The position numbers and the translations under genes were made by a program. A DNA stretch of 64,000 nt, taken from NCBI RefSeq assembly GCF_019279795.1, contig NC_056727.1, forward strand, positions 1,204,313,222 through 1,204,377,221, given 5' to 3'. Position 1 is the stretch's first letter; every line of letters begins with the position of its first letter. This DNA comes from Protopterus annectens. Lineage: Eukaryota; Chordata; Ceratodontiformes; Protopteridae. Below are positions 33,640 to 46,329 of this stretch, piece after piece. A model generated the notes under the pieces. The model did not search any database. It worked only from the letters and a program-made list of their open reading frames with translations, and was not told the DNA's origin.

Positions 33640-34300
33640 GAGTCCAGAAGATTTAGTATTTTTGCTTGGAAGTGCTTGCTTTGGCATTTTTGTACTGAGT
33701 AGACGTCAAATAATTATTCCTCAGTGGGAAAGAGAGAGAGAACCGGGAACATATTTTCTGAAATGTGATGAGTTGGTAGATTTTAAAAATACATTTCTGA
33801 GAACACTGTCACAAATACTGGAGGAGCAAATTGCTGTGACTAAAGAAATGATTATTTTGAGCTGAGAAACAGGATCTAAACTGCCTAGACATTTGTTAGG
33901 CCCTACTAAGTTTACTGACACTGGCTGCCAAAAAAGCAATTACAAGAAAATGGAAATCAAAACATAAACTTACTGTAATTGAACTACTGAATACTGTTAA
34001 AAGAACTGGAAGTGGGAAATTTAGAAAAGGGAAGGAGCAAATTAAATAGAAATAAATGGCATGTGTAGGAACTACTCATGCAGAATAATATTCATGAGGA
34101 GAAGTGAGATTTAAGGGAATTCAGGAATCAAACAATTTATGTAAAGTTGGAGAGACTCACAGTTCTTATGAAGAAAGAAAACTCGTGCACGAAAAATATT
34201 ATGGTTTGTTTTTTACTCTGTTAATTTATGTGTGCCTACGTCTTCAGTGATAATTTAATAAAAGTCTGCACTGAGTACTATACCCTAGTGCGGTGAGATC
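33640..34300 (+). mobile_element. L1-type LINE 3' fragment inside the old DIRS
   Basis: A plus-strand frame gives GTYFLKCDELVDFKNTFLRT, resembling the conserved block near the end of L1 ORF2 (Cys, then FW/FK and a helical stretch). It is followed near 33925-34050 by KKAITRKWKSKHKLTVIELL, the typical last segment of L1 ORF2. A stop and a short AT-rich 3' part with an AATAAA-like signal (TTAATAAAAG, about 34255) follow. It is strongly 5' truncated. Confidence 0.6.
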
Positions 34301-37300
34301 TCATTACCCCTTCCAGTTTATTGCCATGGTGAGTGCAGCAGAACAAGATGCAAACTGCTTTTGTACTTAAAAAATGCCTGCTTAGGAACTGTTTTCCCTC
34401 ATGTCTAGGTGCAAAGGACAGTAATAGCTGTCTGAGGGTCTAATGTTTTTGCCTTTATCTAGATAGTGTCTGAAGCGGTCTATGTACATCTAAGATGAGA
34501 AGAATTCTTTCTCTCGTTTTTGTGAGTTGCATAGTTTGGTTGAGAAAGACAATGACCATGACTTTTTATACAAAAACTCAAGACTGATCTAGTCATTAAG
34601 AAAACTAGAAGGGATTTCTGAAGAGGAGTACCTATAGTTCTGAAATGCTCCCAGCAAAGAATGGTATGTTACAAAGAAGTTTGCCTGGTGAGATATTTAG
34701 TGGGAATGAGGTGGTAGGTTCATAACAGGGCTATGTTAGTTTTTCTAGAGAATAGCTCGGGTATAGTACAGAAGTAATAACTTTTTCTGGGTGTTCTCAC
34801 AAAAAACGAAATCCATGGAAGAAGTGCTTAACTACCAGCACTGATGCTGGGAGATCTACAGACATACAGACTGAAATGGCTGAGAAAAGTATCACTTATA
34901 GAGGACTCTACCAGACTATTATTTTAAGTATTGGAGAATTGTCTCACTGTTGCTGTGCTAGGACCCTGATTCTTCCTGGGGCACCAGAAGGAAAACCTCT
35001 TTCAATCGGCTAAGTAGGAATTCCTTGTGGCAATCCTCCAGCCTCCTTAAGTATGTTCTACAGTGAACTGGTGCCTGAAAGTGGCGAACTGCAGTGTCTC
35101 AAATTCTGAGATATATGAAGACCCCCTTGATCTGAGTTAGGAAGTCTCTTTGCAAAAGTAGTTTACAAAGTTACACGTTGAAAATCTGAATGAGAAGGAA
35201 GAATCAGTGCTGTCTGGTCTAAAGGGGGACAAGCTTTTGCCCCTCCTCCTGGCTTTTTGGATTATCCAGGAGAGAAGAGGGATTGGAGGAAATTCCTGTA
35301 GAAACATGCTTTTCCATATGAAGAGAGGGAATTCACTCTCTGTTTTACTTTGTGAAACCCTCTGGAGTAGACGTGGTTTATTCCCGCAAGAGGTAGGCAG
35401 GTGTATTTCTAGGACACCCCATTGGTGAACAATCTGTAGAAAGTCATCTCTGTGTAACATCCATTTGTGGGGATCTGCAGCTAATCTGCTTATCTAACTC
35501 ATCAATAATCTCAGCTGGGATGGGATGGTGACTGCCCTTAGGGTCATCAGGGATTAAATAATTACCTCCCAAGCTTTCATGGGCAGTTTGCATAAGAGAA
35601 AGGATCAAGTCCAACTTGTGTGCTGATGTAACACATTATAGTAGTACTGTCTGCTGGTAGCCGCAAAGCCTCTGTTTTCAGGAGGGGCTTGAAGATTCTG
35701 AGTGCCTGTTGGTTTGTGTCACGGGCAATCCTGAGTAATGTTTCTTCTGGTGAGCCTTCATAATAACATTAAGGAGCAAAAAGAAAGAAAAAAGAGAGCG
35801 CGAGAGAGAACTAATATCACCATGCAGCTCTTTGCAACACTATTAGAACCAGGATGAAGAGATAAAAAGAAAAAGACAAAAAGGAAAGAGTAAATGGAAT
35901 ATCATCAAAGAGCTTTGTGGATCTATAACAGCTCTTTTGTAACATAGTTAGAAACTTCATGGACACCATCTGATAGGCTATAGTGAACGGTTACAATAGC
36001 TTCTTGCTACTTTTCCTGACACGTTCTCATTTCAGCATCCAATGACTCTCAGCTGTTCTACTGCATTCCTAGGAGAACATAATGGCTCACGGAAACACTT
36101 TAAGAACAACATTTGCTAAAAGGTAGTAAAAGGATACAACACCTCCCTGCTACAGTTCTTCACAAAATTATTTAAGCAATTGTAAAACTGCAGTTGCTTA
36201 ACAGACTACTGCTACATTTATACTACATTCTACTGACAGTCAGCACCTCTTCTGATGATTCTCCCTAATGACATGTGCCAAGGTAAGATGGCCCATGTTC
36301 CAACCCTTGCCAGAGTTGTAAATGCCTGTATGAGTATCACCATTGCCTTTACATTTATGCACCTCCTCCTTTGATATGCATCCCAAAATCATTTTACTTT
36401 GATGCGTACTGAGTGTGCCACCCAAGCTAGGTCTGATGCATTTGTGGTTAGTGAGTTTCATGTTTGAAAGGCACTCCTTGTTTCAGTTTGACTTGGTTGG
36501 ATAGTCATGTGAGCTTTTTGGAGATATAGCACAGTACAGTGACCTCCAGGTACTTCTCTGGAACAATGGAGTTTTCTGATGTGCAATATGGGCAGAAGAA
36601 ACATCAGAAATGTGAAGAGTATAAATTCCAGTGCTCTCAGAAATTTCCTGACTATAATCATTGTACCTGAAGATACCCACTGAAAGTAATGAGCCAAATA
36701 TTCCACCTTCTCTGGTGAGTGGTGGGCTCTCTGGTTCCTGTAATCTTGGAAAGGGTGAGGTTAGATCTGGGAATATTAAAAGAAACTCCACACTTTGAGA
36801 CCAACCCATGATGAATTACAAGGCCCTCTCCATCTCCTCCTGTGAAAGTGTCCAAATGAAGCATTCATCCAAGTAAGGGGAAACATGAATGCCTTTGGTT
36901 CCACAATAAGTAAGTACCAAAACCAGGCAGTTTGTCAAAACCCTGGGTAAAATAGCTGATCTAAAGGGCATGGAGGTAAACTGATTGTGGGAGCACCCAC
37001 AAATGTGATAAATTTCCTGCAGTCCCTGTGAATGGGGATATGAAGATAAGCATCCCTGAGATCCAGGGTAACCATCAGAGCTTCATGGAATAGGTGTGGT
37101 ATGAGGGCTTGTAGCATTAGCATCCTGAAATTTGGAAGCATGAGATATGTGCTTTCTCCTGACAGATCCAGAATGGGCATTCATGGACATTCATTTCAAG
37201 ACATAAAGAAGAGTCCTGAGTAAAACCCTTTTTTCTGATCATGATTTGCTGAAGGTTCTAGGACTCCTGGTTGTAAAAGCTCTTTCAGTTGTATGATAGG

Positions 37301-39501
37301 ATGGAGTGGGTTTACTTGGTCCCCAGGTATGGGTGGAGGGAATGCCTGACATTTTTTGGCTTTCTTAGGAAGAATAGCTTGTAACTGAGAGATATCTGCA
37401 GCATGAATTTGTCTTTTGTGATTCTTTCCCAGTTTCTACCCCTGGGATACTATGTTTAAAACCCACTTGTCCTGGTAATTAAATAAATGCCAATTTGAGC
37501 ATGAGAAATTTTTTTTCCCCAAGGGGGCTAGAAGGAGATAAGTGCTTGGTGAAGGTAGAGAAGTCACTGAGACTTTGCTTACTGTAGGGCTGTGCTTTGT
37601 TCCCCCATTTGGAGGTGGAGGACATCATTTGATTGCTTTGACCTGTAAGAACCCTGATTGGTATCTAGAGTTGGGCGCCTGGATTTGCCTTGAAGAAGTA
37701 GTGTTGTGTAGGAAAGGGAAAGGACCAGTTTTTAGTAGGACAGTGTCTACTGAACCTGGGTGGCTGCACTTGTAATTTTTCTTTTTAGTTTAGATAGATT
37801 TCTCTTTGTTTTTTTCTTTTTCTTAAAACCTCTTTCTACCAATTGATTAACAACTGTGTGACATTTCAGGGGGCATCCAACAATTTAAATTATAATTTTC
37901 ACGCATCACTTGCTCCTTGCTGCAGGCATGCCTGACATCACAGATCCAGTAACCAGTAAAACAAGGCCTGTTATAATCTGGGCAAACAGAAAGGCAAAGT
38001 ATGCTTTCCATCCTGTTCTGCTGCACCTGTAATAATTATTTCAATATTTATTTTCCACACAATCAGAAATCAACATAATTTTCTTTCAATATACCCAAAA
38101 CATTTACTAATATTTAAGGCAAGAAAGTTGATAGCAGTTTAAAGGTCCTAATTCCCAAGGTTGTAAGAATAAACCTTCTTTGCATCCAGTGCCCTGGAAT
38201 CTCTATCAGAGGAAAGAGGGAATAAAATTTTTAAGGGCCTTAGCCTTTTGGCCTTTGGGACCTATAGTCTTAGATCATCAGATAGAGATTTGGGAAATTT
38301 AGATATTTGGTTGAGTGGAGATATGTGTCTGTCTGGAATCTGGCCAGGGGGGCAGGTAGGGGAATCAGGAGCCATGCTTGATTCCTAAAATACATCATCA
38401 ACAATATCTAATACAGGAGGGGTAGCCAAAGGGAGGGCCCCTGGAGGAAGAAGGAGAAGATCCCTCTTGAGTTCTTTTTTTTGAAAATGACCCTCAAAAA
38501 CTCCCAATGAAAATGTTCCTTAAAGTATGCAAGGTTTCACACCTCAAATAGAGAAGGAGATGATGGAGGAGATTTTGATGGAATCTGCCCTGTATTGGAT
38601 AGAAGGAAAATAAAATTCCTGAGAAAAAGAGAGAGAAAATGAAAAATCATGATGGATTAATCAGATCCAGTGTCAGTGTCTTGCCTGCCTCCTCTTAGCC
38701 AAACCCCTGGGGGTTCAATTATTTTTTTATTGGGGGCGAGATACAGGCCATTAGCCGCCATTTTTGGCTCATTTACTTTTTAACTTTTTTTTTAGTTTTT
38801 GATCTAGTTTTTGAAGATGGCATGTAAAATGTAACCTCCTTTGGAACTCGACCCTGTGACCTGGTGCGGCCCTAGTGGCCCATGCCCGGAGAGACATCAG
38901 CGGGCCCGGAATCGGTGGATGAGAATCTGGTCTGTACTGGACTGACTCTGTTTGGCTCGTTTGACCTCGCGGGTCAAAGTAGTGGGTATCAGGGGCTTTT
39001 AGCGATTCACTGAGTACGGGGCGACCAGCGACTGGCTTAGGAGAAACTTTGTTGTCAGTTTTAGACTCTTTCTTTCTCTTTCTTTTTTTTTTTGTTCTTT
39101 TTTTGTCCTTTAATGTTCTTCTAACAACTGACATTTCAAATTAATTAAAAATTGGCAAAAAAAAAAAAATAGCAAAATAGAAAAGTGCATTGATTAAATG
39201 CATTGATTAAATCTAGCATAAGACCGACAACATTGAGGTAGATCTAGGAAGGAAAGTACAGTACAAATGAAAATCCTTATGAGGCTCAAAAAGAGCAATT
39301 GTAATTGTTAACTTAAGGAGACATTAAGTTTTATTAGAAAGGTTTCCCAAACCCAATATTACTTACCTTTAGTTAGAGACTTTTTACTTTTGTAAACGTC
39401 TTCTTAAAATTTCAGAAAGGAATTAACCCGGCAGGCAAATTGCCGGGCACTCCTTGCAAGACTTCTGCGGCGCACCTGCATAAAAGAAAGAAAATTGAAA
39501 A

Positions 39502-39525
39502 TAAAATTTTATACCCCTGACGTCA
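39502..39525 (-). promoter_or_regulatory. CRE plus TATA module, DIRS right end
   Basis: TGACGTCA (39518-39525) precedes a TATAAAATTTTA box (39502-39513) on the minus strand, the same arrangement as in copy 1 although this is a more diverged element. Confidence 0.5.
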
Positions 39526-40069
39526 TGGAAAAGGAGACAGCAATGGATGCGGGACCCAAGAATTTGTTATTCAGGCCGAATGAGGGCAACCTGCCAGCAG
39601 ATTACCCAAATGTAATGACTACAACAGTGAAATAAGAAGAACATCTGTTTGAAAAGAGGGTGAGAGAAGAGAGGTGGCTCAGTGTTGTAATGAGCCGAAA
39701 TGGCAGAGGCATGGATCTTAATGGAGGAGAAGGATAGGCCTCTGTGGAGTAGATCTGCTAAGTAATCCAGGATTAGAGGCAGGGAGGGCAGAGATGTGTC
39801 CTCTCCTTTAGATTTAATCCAGGTGCAGTACCTGTTCCACTTATCAGCATAGGATTTCCTTATACTAGGTCTTCTGGCCTCAAGAAAGATGTCCAGCACC
39901 TGTTTGCTTAGGCTGGTTACTGGGGGAGATTTCAAGGAATAAGCCAGGCTGCAAGGTTTAGGGTTTGCAGTTGCGGATGCAAGATCTGTTCCCCCTGCAT
40001 AGAGAGCAGGGTTGGGTTCTGGTGTAGGTGCCAGGGTGGCACCTGTGACAGGCTGCACAGGAGTGGGCA

Positions 40070-41740
40070 CTAGTGCTGGCATGGCCAGTCCTGGGCAATC
40101 AGAATTGTCCTTGGTCTGTCCTGTCTTATCTTGAGCAATACTCTTGGGAGAAGGGCCAGAGGGGGGAAAGCATAGAATGAGAGATTTACCCACTGGAAGG
40201 ATAGGGCATCCAATTTCCAGGCCCTGCTGTGAAGTGTCCTGGTGCAGAATTTGCTGAGCTTGTGATTGCAGGGGGAGGCAAAGAGATCCACGTCTGGGTC
40301 CCCCTCTTCTGAATCAAAAGGCTGAAGGTGCTGGGGTCTAATTGCTACTCGTGTGGGTCTAGGAGTTTTCTGCTTAAGTCATCTGCCAGTGAATTTTGTT
40401 TGCCTGGCAGGAATTGAGCTTGCAGATTGACCTGCATGTTCAAGGCCATGTTCCACAGGGCCATGGCCAGCCTGCAGAGTGTGTAAGAGTGAGTTCCCCC
40501 CTGCTTGTTGATGTACCACATAACTGTGGTGTTGTCTGTTTTTTTTAGCAGGTGTCCTGGGGAGACTAGGGATCTGAAAGCTGTCAGAGCATGCTACACA
40601 GCTAGCATCTCTTTTAGGTTGATGTGCAGATGAATTTGACTTGGACTCCAGTGGCCCTGAATGCACTTACCGTCCATATGTGCCCCCCAGGCATAGTCTG
40701 ATGCATCTGTGGTTAGGGTCTGGGTGGCGAAGGGTTGAGTAAAGAGCAGTCCCTTGTTGTGGTTGCATGCTGCTGCCCACCAAAGAAACTCTGTCCTTAG
40801 ACATGGTATGATAGGAATGATGGTTTCCAGGTCCTGAGAATGTTGGCACCAAAGACTTTTTAAGTACCATTGAAGATTCCTCATATGCAGTCTGCCATAT
40901 GGAATTATTAGGATGCATGAGGCCATGAACTCTAGGGCTTGCAGGATTTTCCTTGTGGATGGCTGGGTTCTGGTGGCCATTTGAGTAAAGTAGTCTGTCA
41001 GATAGGCTTGTTTTTCTGGAGTGAGGAACGCCATCAGGGATGCTGTGTCCAAGCTTGATGCCAGGAATACAATCCTTTGACTGGGGACTAGTTTTGATTT
41101 CTTTTCATTGATGGTGTACCCCAGGGAGGTTAGAGGGTTTTTTTTACAAATGTCAAGTGCTGCAACAGCAGTTCCTGACTGTCTGCCTGAATCAGGCAGT
41201 CATCCAGGTATGGGTAAATTTGAATATTTCTCTGTCTGCAGTAAGCAATGGCTGGAGCCAGGCATTTTGTGAATACTCTGGGAGCAGTGAATAAGCCAAA
41301 GGGAAGTGCAGAGAACTGATAATGCATAGATCCTGCCCTGAAGTGTAGGTATTTCCTGCATGACTCCCTTATAGGGATGTGCAGGTAGGCTTCTTTTAAG
41401 TCTAGAGTGACTAACCAGGCATCTTTGGCTAGGATAGGTAGAAGCTGCTGCAGGGTGAGCATTTGGAATTTTGGTACCACCAGGAAGGTGTTAAGAATTT
41501 AATGATCTAGGATTGGGCACCAAATGCCCTCTTTTCTGGGTATCAGGAAAAGTCTGGAATAGAATCCTTGACCTATCTGTTCTGCAGGAACTGGTTGAAT
41601 TTCCCTTACAGAGAGCAGAGATTGAACTTGGTTTTGTGCCTCTGCCCACTAGTTTGGAGGGAGGTCTGGGAACCCTTTTGGGGCTGGCAGTGAGTGGAAG
41701 CAAAATCTGTACCCCTGGGATACAACGTTGAGGACCCATC
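40070..41740 (-). pseudogene. DIRS reverse transcriptase / RNase H region, copy 4
   Basis: RT (MVPKFQMLTLQQLLPIL, YPYLDDCLIQ), RNase H (TTDASDYAWGAHMD) and the C-terminal domain (MDLFASPCNHKLSKF) appear in the usual order. Broken. Confidence 0.78.
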
Positions 41741-41814
41741 AGTCTTTGGTGATGGAAATCCAGTTTTTTGCATGAAGGGCAAGTTTTCCCCCTAGGGGCA
41801 CAAGCAGTTGGGCA

Positions 41815-44800
41815 GAGGTGGGTAGTGGAGTAGAAAAGTCATTGGGAATTCTTAACGTAAGGGGGGTGGCTTAGCACTCCCTGCTTTAGAGGTGGAGGCA
41901 TTCCATTGCTTAGATCTTGGTCTGTTGATGCTGCTGGTTACTGGTCTCTTTTTCATTTAGCAGGGGAAGGCTGACTTCCCCTAATCAGCATAATAAGGTC
42001 TTCTGCCATTTTAAGCATTTGACATTGTGGCAAGGGAGCAGGTGCATGTGCTTTGGTCTTTGGTTTTCTAGGCGGAGCGTGTACTCTTGGCCTAAGAAAC
42101 TTGGTAGTTTTAGACAGAATTGAAGACACGAAATAAGTCATTGGTTTGAGTCAGCTATCAGTAGTGCGAAGAACTTCTTCAGAATCTGGTGCCTGCTCAG
42201 CAGCTCCGGACCCATCCAAGGTAGAGACATCCGCAGGTTCCATAGTCGAAGAAGAGTCTTGTTGCATAACAGACTCCGAATGCATCTCGGAAGAGGCCTG
42301 CGAATCCATTGAAGCAGGTATCAGGGGCTGCAAAAGTGCCTCACTGAGTACTGGCAGACTGCACCCAGCTTAACGAAAGCGTCGTCGGCAGCTTTGGACC
42401 TATATGGCCTGCCTCTGTCTTTATCCTTACGTTTTTTTCAGAATATTGGTAGTCAGATGGCTGACCAAAGTCATTTCGGAATACAGAGATCAAGAACGAA
42501 ACTATTTAGCGACAAAAAAGGGCTCAAAGAGGAATGGTTCGGGCATTGAACAAGAGGTAGTGGAGTAGAAAAGTCATTGGGAATTCTTAACGTAAGGGGG
42601 TGGCTTAGCACTCCCTGCTTTAGAGGTGGAGGCACTCCATTGCTTAGATCTCTGCAAATCCTGAGACTGGAGTCTGGGGGAGGGGTCTGTTTCCCCTGGG
42701 TCTAGCTTGAGATGGACTTGAGGGGGATGGAAAGGACCAATGCTTTGAGGGGCAATCTAGGAAGCTGTACTTCCAAGAATTCTTTGACAGTCTGCATAGA
42801 TTTAGCTTTTTCTTCCATCTTTTTAAGAATCTCTTCTGCTTTGGTGCCAAACAGATTGTCCTTGTTCAAAGAAACGTCAAGTAACTTTGATTTGACATGG
42901 TCTGGCAAGGTCTGTTCCTTAAGCCAAGCATGCCTTCTCAGTACAGAACCAGTGACTGCTGTCCTGCAAGATGCTTCTAGGGCATCAAAGCCACACTGCA
43001 ATGTATGCTTGTTGACTTGGCTTGCAGAATGCATAAGCTCTTGCAATTCTTTATTTTCTGCACAGTCTGTAAAGGTAGCTATTTTTTGTTTGATAAGTTC
43101 CATAGTATGTTGCTGGTACTTCAGCATGTGGAACTGACAATTCAAATCCCTAATGACGAGAGTTGCAGAGGTATATACTTTCTTACCCCATCTGTCCAAA
43201 GCTCTGGAATCCTTGTCCGAAGGGGTGGGATTCTTAGCTGTAGTTGCTTTGATACCTTTAGGCCCCTGGGAGATGACCTCTGGGTCAGCAGTAGGATTTT
43301 TGAAAAGGAATTTGTGAGAGTCAGGTACTCTGTAGTACCTGTCTGGTTTCCTAGGAGCAGGGGGTAAAGTATCAGGAGTAAGACTGGATTCCATAAAGAC
43401 ATCATCCACAACATCAAAGACTAGGGGTATTGCTAAAGGCCTACGTTGTGGCAAATCTAGAAATTCTGAGTCTCTTTTTGGATTGAGGATAGTCTTGGCA
43501 TTCCCAATGGAAATGCTCTCTTAAAGTATGAAGGGTTTCACCAAAAGAAAAATCCTCTGGAGGAGAGGCAGAGGGAATGGATTCCTCTGCATCTGTATCC
43601 TCATAAGCAGATAAGGGCATGTCTTTAAAATCAGATACCTCAATGTCGTCGGACTCTTGGTCTGTTGATGCTGCTGGTGACTGGTCTCTTTTTCATTTAG
43701 CAGGGGAAGGCTGACTTCCTCTAATCAGCATAATAAGGTCTTCTGCCATTTTAAACATTTGACGTTTTGGCAAGGGAGCAGGTGCATGCGCTTTGGTCTT
43801 CGGTTTTCTAGGCGTAGCATGTACTCTTGACCTTAGAAACTCAGTAGTTTTAGACAGAATTGAAGACATGAAATAAGTCGTTGGTTTGAGTCAGACATCA
43901 GTAGTGCGAAGAACTTCTTCAGAATCTGGTGCCTGCTCAGCAGCTCCGGACCCATCCAAGGTAGAGACATCCGCAGGTTCCATAATCGAAGAAGAGTCTT
44001 GTTGCATAACAGACTCCGAATGGGCCTCGGAAGAGGCCTGCAAATCCACTGAAGCAGGTATCAGGGGCTGCAAAAGTGCATCACTGAATACCGGCAGACT
44101 GCACCTAGCTTAATGGAAGCGTCGTCGGCAGCCTTGGACCTATGCGGTCTGTGTCTGTCTTTATTCTTATGTTTTTTCAGAATATTGGTAGTCAGATGGC
44201 TGACCAAAGCCATTTCGGAATATGGAGATCAAGAACGAAACTATTTAGTGACAAAAAGGGCTCAAAGACGAATGGTTCGGACATTGAACAAGGGGTAGTG
44301 GAGTAGAAAAGTAATTGGGAATTCTTAACGTAAGGGGGTGGCTTAGCACTCCCTGCTTTAGAGGTGGAGGCACTCCATTACTTAGATCTCTGCAAATCCT
44401 GAGACTGGAGTCTGGGGGGGGTCTGTTTCCCCTGGGTCTAGCTTGAGATGGACTTGAGGGGGATGGAAAGGACCAATGCTTTGAGGGGCAATCTAGGAAG
44501 CTGTACTTGCAAGAATTCTTTGACAGTCTGCATAGATTTAGCTTTTTCTTCCATCTTTTTAAGAATCTCTTCCGCTTTGGTGCCAAACAGATTGTCCTTG
44601 TTCAAAGGAACGTCAAGTAACTTTGATTTGACATGGTCTGGCAAGGTCTGGCCCTTAAGCCAAGCATGCCTTCTCAGTACAGAACCAGTGACTGCTGTCC
44701 TGCAAGATGCTTCTAGGGCATCAAAGCCACACTGCAATGTATGTTTGCTGACTTGGCTTGCAGAATGCATAAGCTCTTGCAATTCTTTATTTTCTGCACA

Positions 44801-46030
44801 GTCTGTAAAGGTAGCTATTTTTTGCTTGATAAGTTCCATAGTATGTCACTAGTACTTCAGCATGTGGAACTGACAATTCAAATCCCTAATGGCGAGAGTT
44901 GCAGAGGTATATACTTTCTTACCCCATCTGTCCAAAGCTCTGGAATCCCTGTCTGAAGGGGTGGGATTCTTAGCTGTAGTTGCTTTGATACCTTTAGGCC
45001 CCTAGGAGATGACCTCTGGGTCAGCAGTAGGATTTTTGAAAAGGAATTTGTGAGAGTCAGGTACTCTGTCGTACCTGTCTTGTTTCCTAGGAGCAGGGGG
45101 TAAAGTATCAGGAGTAAGACTGGATTCCATAAAGACATCATCCACAACATCAAAGACTAGGGGTATTGCTAAAGGTCTACGTTGTGGCAAATTTAGAAAT
45201 TCTCTGAGTCTCTTTTTGGATTGAGAATAGTCTTGGCATTCCCAATGGAAATGCTCTCTTAAAGTATAAAGGGTTTCACCAAAATAAAAATCCTCTGGAG
45301 GAGAGGCAGAGGGAATGGATTCCTCTGCATCTGAACCCTCATAAGCAGGTAAGGGCATGTCTTTAAAATCAGATACCTCAAAGTCGTTGGACTCTTGGTC
45401 TGTTGATGCTGCTGGTGACAGGTCTCTTTTTCATTTAGCAGGGGAAGGCTGACTTCCCCTAATCAGCATAATAAGGTCTTCTGCCATTTTAAACATTTGA
45501 TGTTTTGGCAAGGGAGCAGGTGCATGCACTTTGGTTTTCGGTTTTCTAGGCGTAGCGTGTACTCTTGGCCTTAGAAACTCGGTAGTTTTAGACAGAATTG
45601 AAGACACAAAATAAGTCATTGGTTTGAGTCAGACATCGGTAGTGTGAAGAACTTCTTCAGAATCTGGTGCCTGCTCAGCAGCTCCGGACCAATCCAAGGT
45701 AGAGACATCCGCAGGTTCCATAGTCTAAGAAGAGTCTTGCTGCATAACAGACTCCGAATGGGTCTCAGAAGAGGCCTGCAAATCCATTGAAGCAGATATC
45801 AGGGGCTGCGAAAGGGCCTCACTGAGTACCGTCAGACTGCACCTAGCTTAACGGAAGCGTCGTCAGCAGCTTTGGACCTATGCGGTCTGCCTCTGTCTTT
45901 ATCCTTACGTTTTTTCAGAATATTGGTAGCCAGATGGCTGACCAAAGCCATTTCGGAATACGGAGATCAAGAACAAAAGTATTTAGCAACAAAAAGGGCT
46001 CAAAGACGAATGGTTTGGGCATTGAACAAG
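41815..46030 (-). repeat. Tandem array of 1,738-bp gag units in DIRS copy 4
   Basis: Two full units, 42555-44292 and 44293-46030, each 1,738 bp, are near-identical. A shorter unit of about 740 bp (41815-42554) precedes them. Each unit runs from the gag tail (GGTAGTGGAG...) to the gag N-terminal part (...CATTGAACAAG). After the last unit the sequence continues into normal gag (GCACAAAACTGACAGCGAGG), so the array arose inside the element. Unit-to-unit similarity is much higher than similarity to copies 1-2, so the duplication is later than the subfamily split. Confidence 0.88.
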
Positions 46031-46080
46031 GCACAAAACTGACAGCGAGGTACGTCGTGGTCTGGGCCTAAACAGGTGAT

Positions 46081-46329
46081 CAAGGGTGGGTACAGGTGGG
46101 TGTATCCAATGACATGGAGGGTATGAGGGTAGTGAGACTAACATATACCCAGTGATGTGCACCATATTAACAATGCAGCCAATGAAAATAGATTGGCTAT
46201 AGCCAAACATACACATAAATGATCACAGCTATGATTTCCAAAAATACCCAAGGGCTGAAGTGAATTCACATTAAAAGATCCAAAGCAAAAAATGAGTGGA
46301 CCCCACCAGGAAGCATAAGAATCCCATTG
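46081..46329. other. Non-DIRS junction DNA
   Basis: Short unassigned stretch between copy 4 and an older DIRS fossil. Gag similarity stops near 46075. Confidence 0.4.

Larger units (their letters stand above)
32769..39642 (-). mobile_element. Old DIRS element(s), copy 3, badly broken
   Basis: The left end begins GTACAGTTGTGT like copy 2. An ICR-like segment lies at about 33290-33420. RNase H/C-terminal domain text is at 34990-35480 and RT text at 36240-37200 (LDLRDAYLHIPIHRDCRKF). Gag text spans about 37450-39330. A right inverted repeat with CRE and TATA motifs is at 39420-39642. All are strongly diverged, with many breaks, and an L1 fragment lies inside. The left end is more diverged than the right, so two elements may be merged here. 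Confidence 0.65.
39643..46080 (-). mobile_element. DIRS element copy 4, partial, with gag tandem array
   Basis: Related to the copy 2 subfamily. Parts are a recombinase N-terminal portion (39643-40190, RRPSIRKSYADKWNRY), RT/RNase H (about 40070-41740; LDLKEAYLHIPI, YPYLDDCLIQ, TTDASDYAWGAHMD) and gag (41815-46070). The left side, with the rest of the recombinase and the terminal repeat, is absent, and so is the right terminal repeat. The element is broken, with many interruptions. It abuts the right end of copy 3 exactly at a site where copy 3 could have inserted. Confidence 0.8.

Noticed and set aside
39240-39300. A further DIRS left terminus (GGAAAGTACAG)
   Set aside because: The same words occur at the equivalent place in the gag N-terminal region of copy 2 (CAGTACAAATGAAAAT), so this is gag sequence, not an end.
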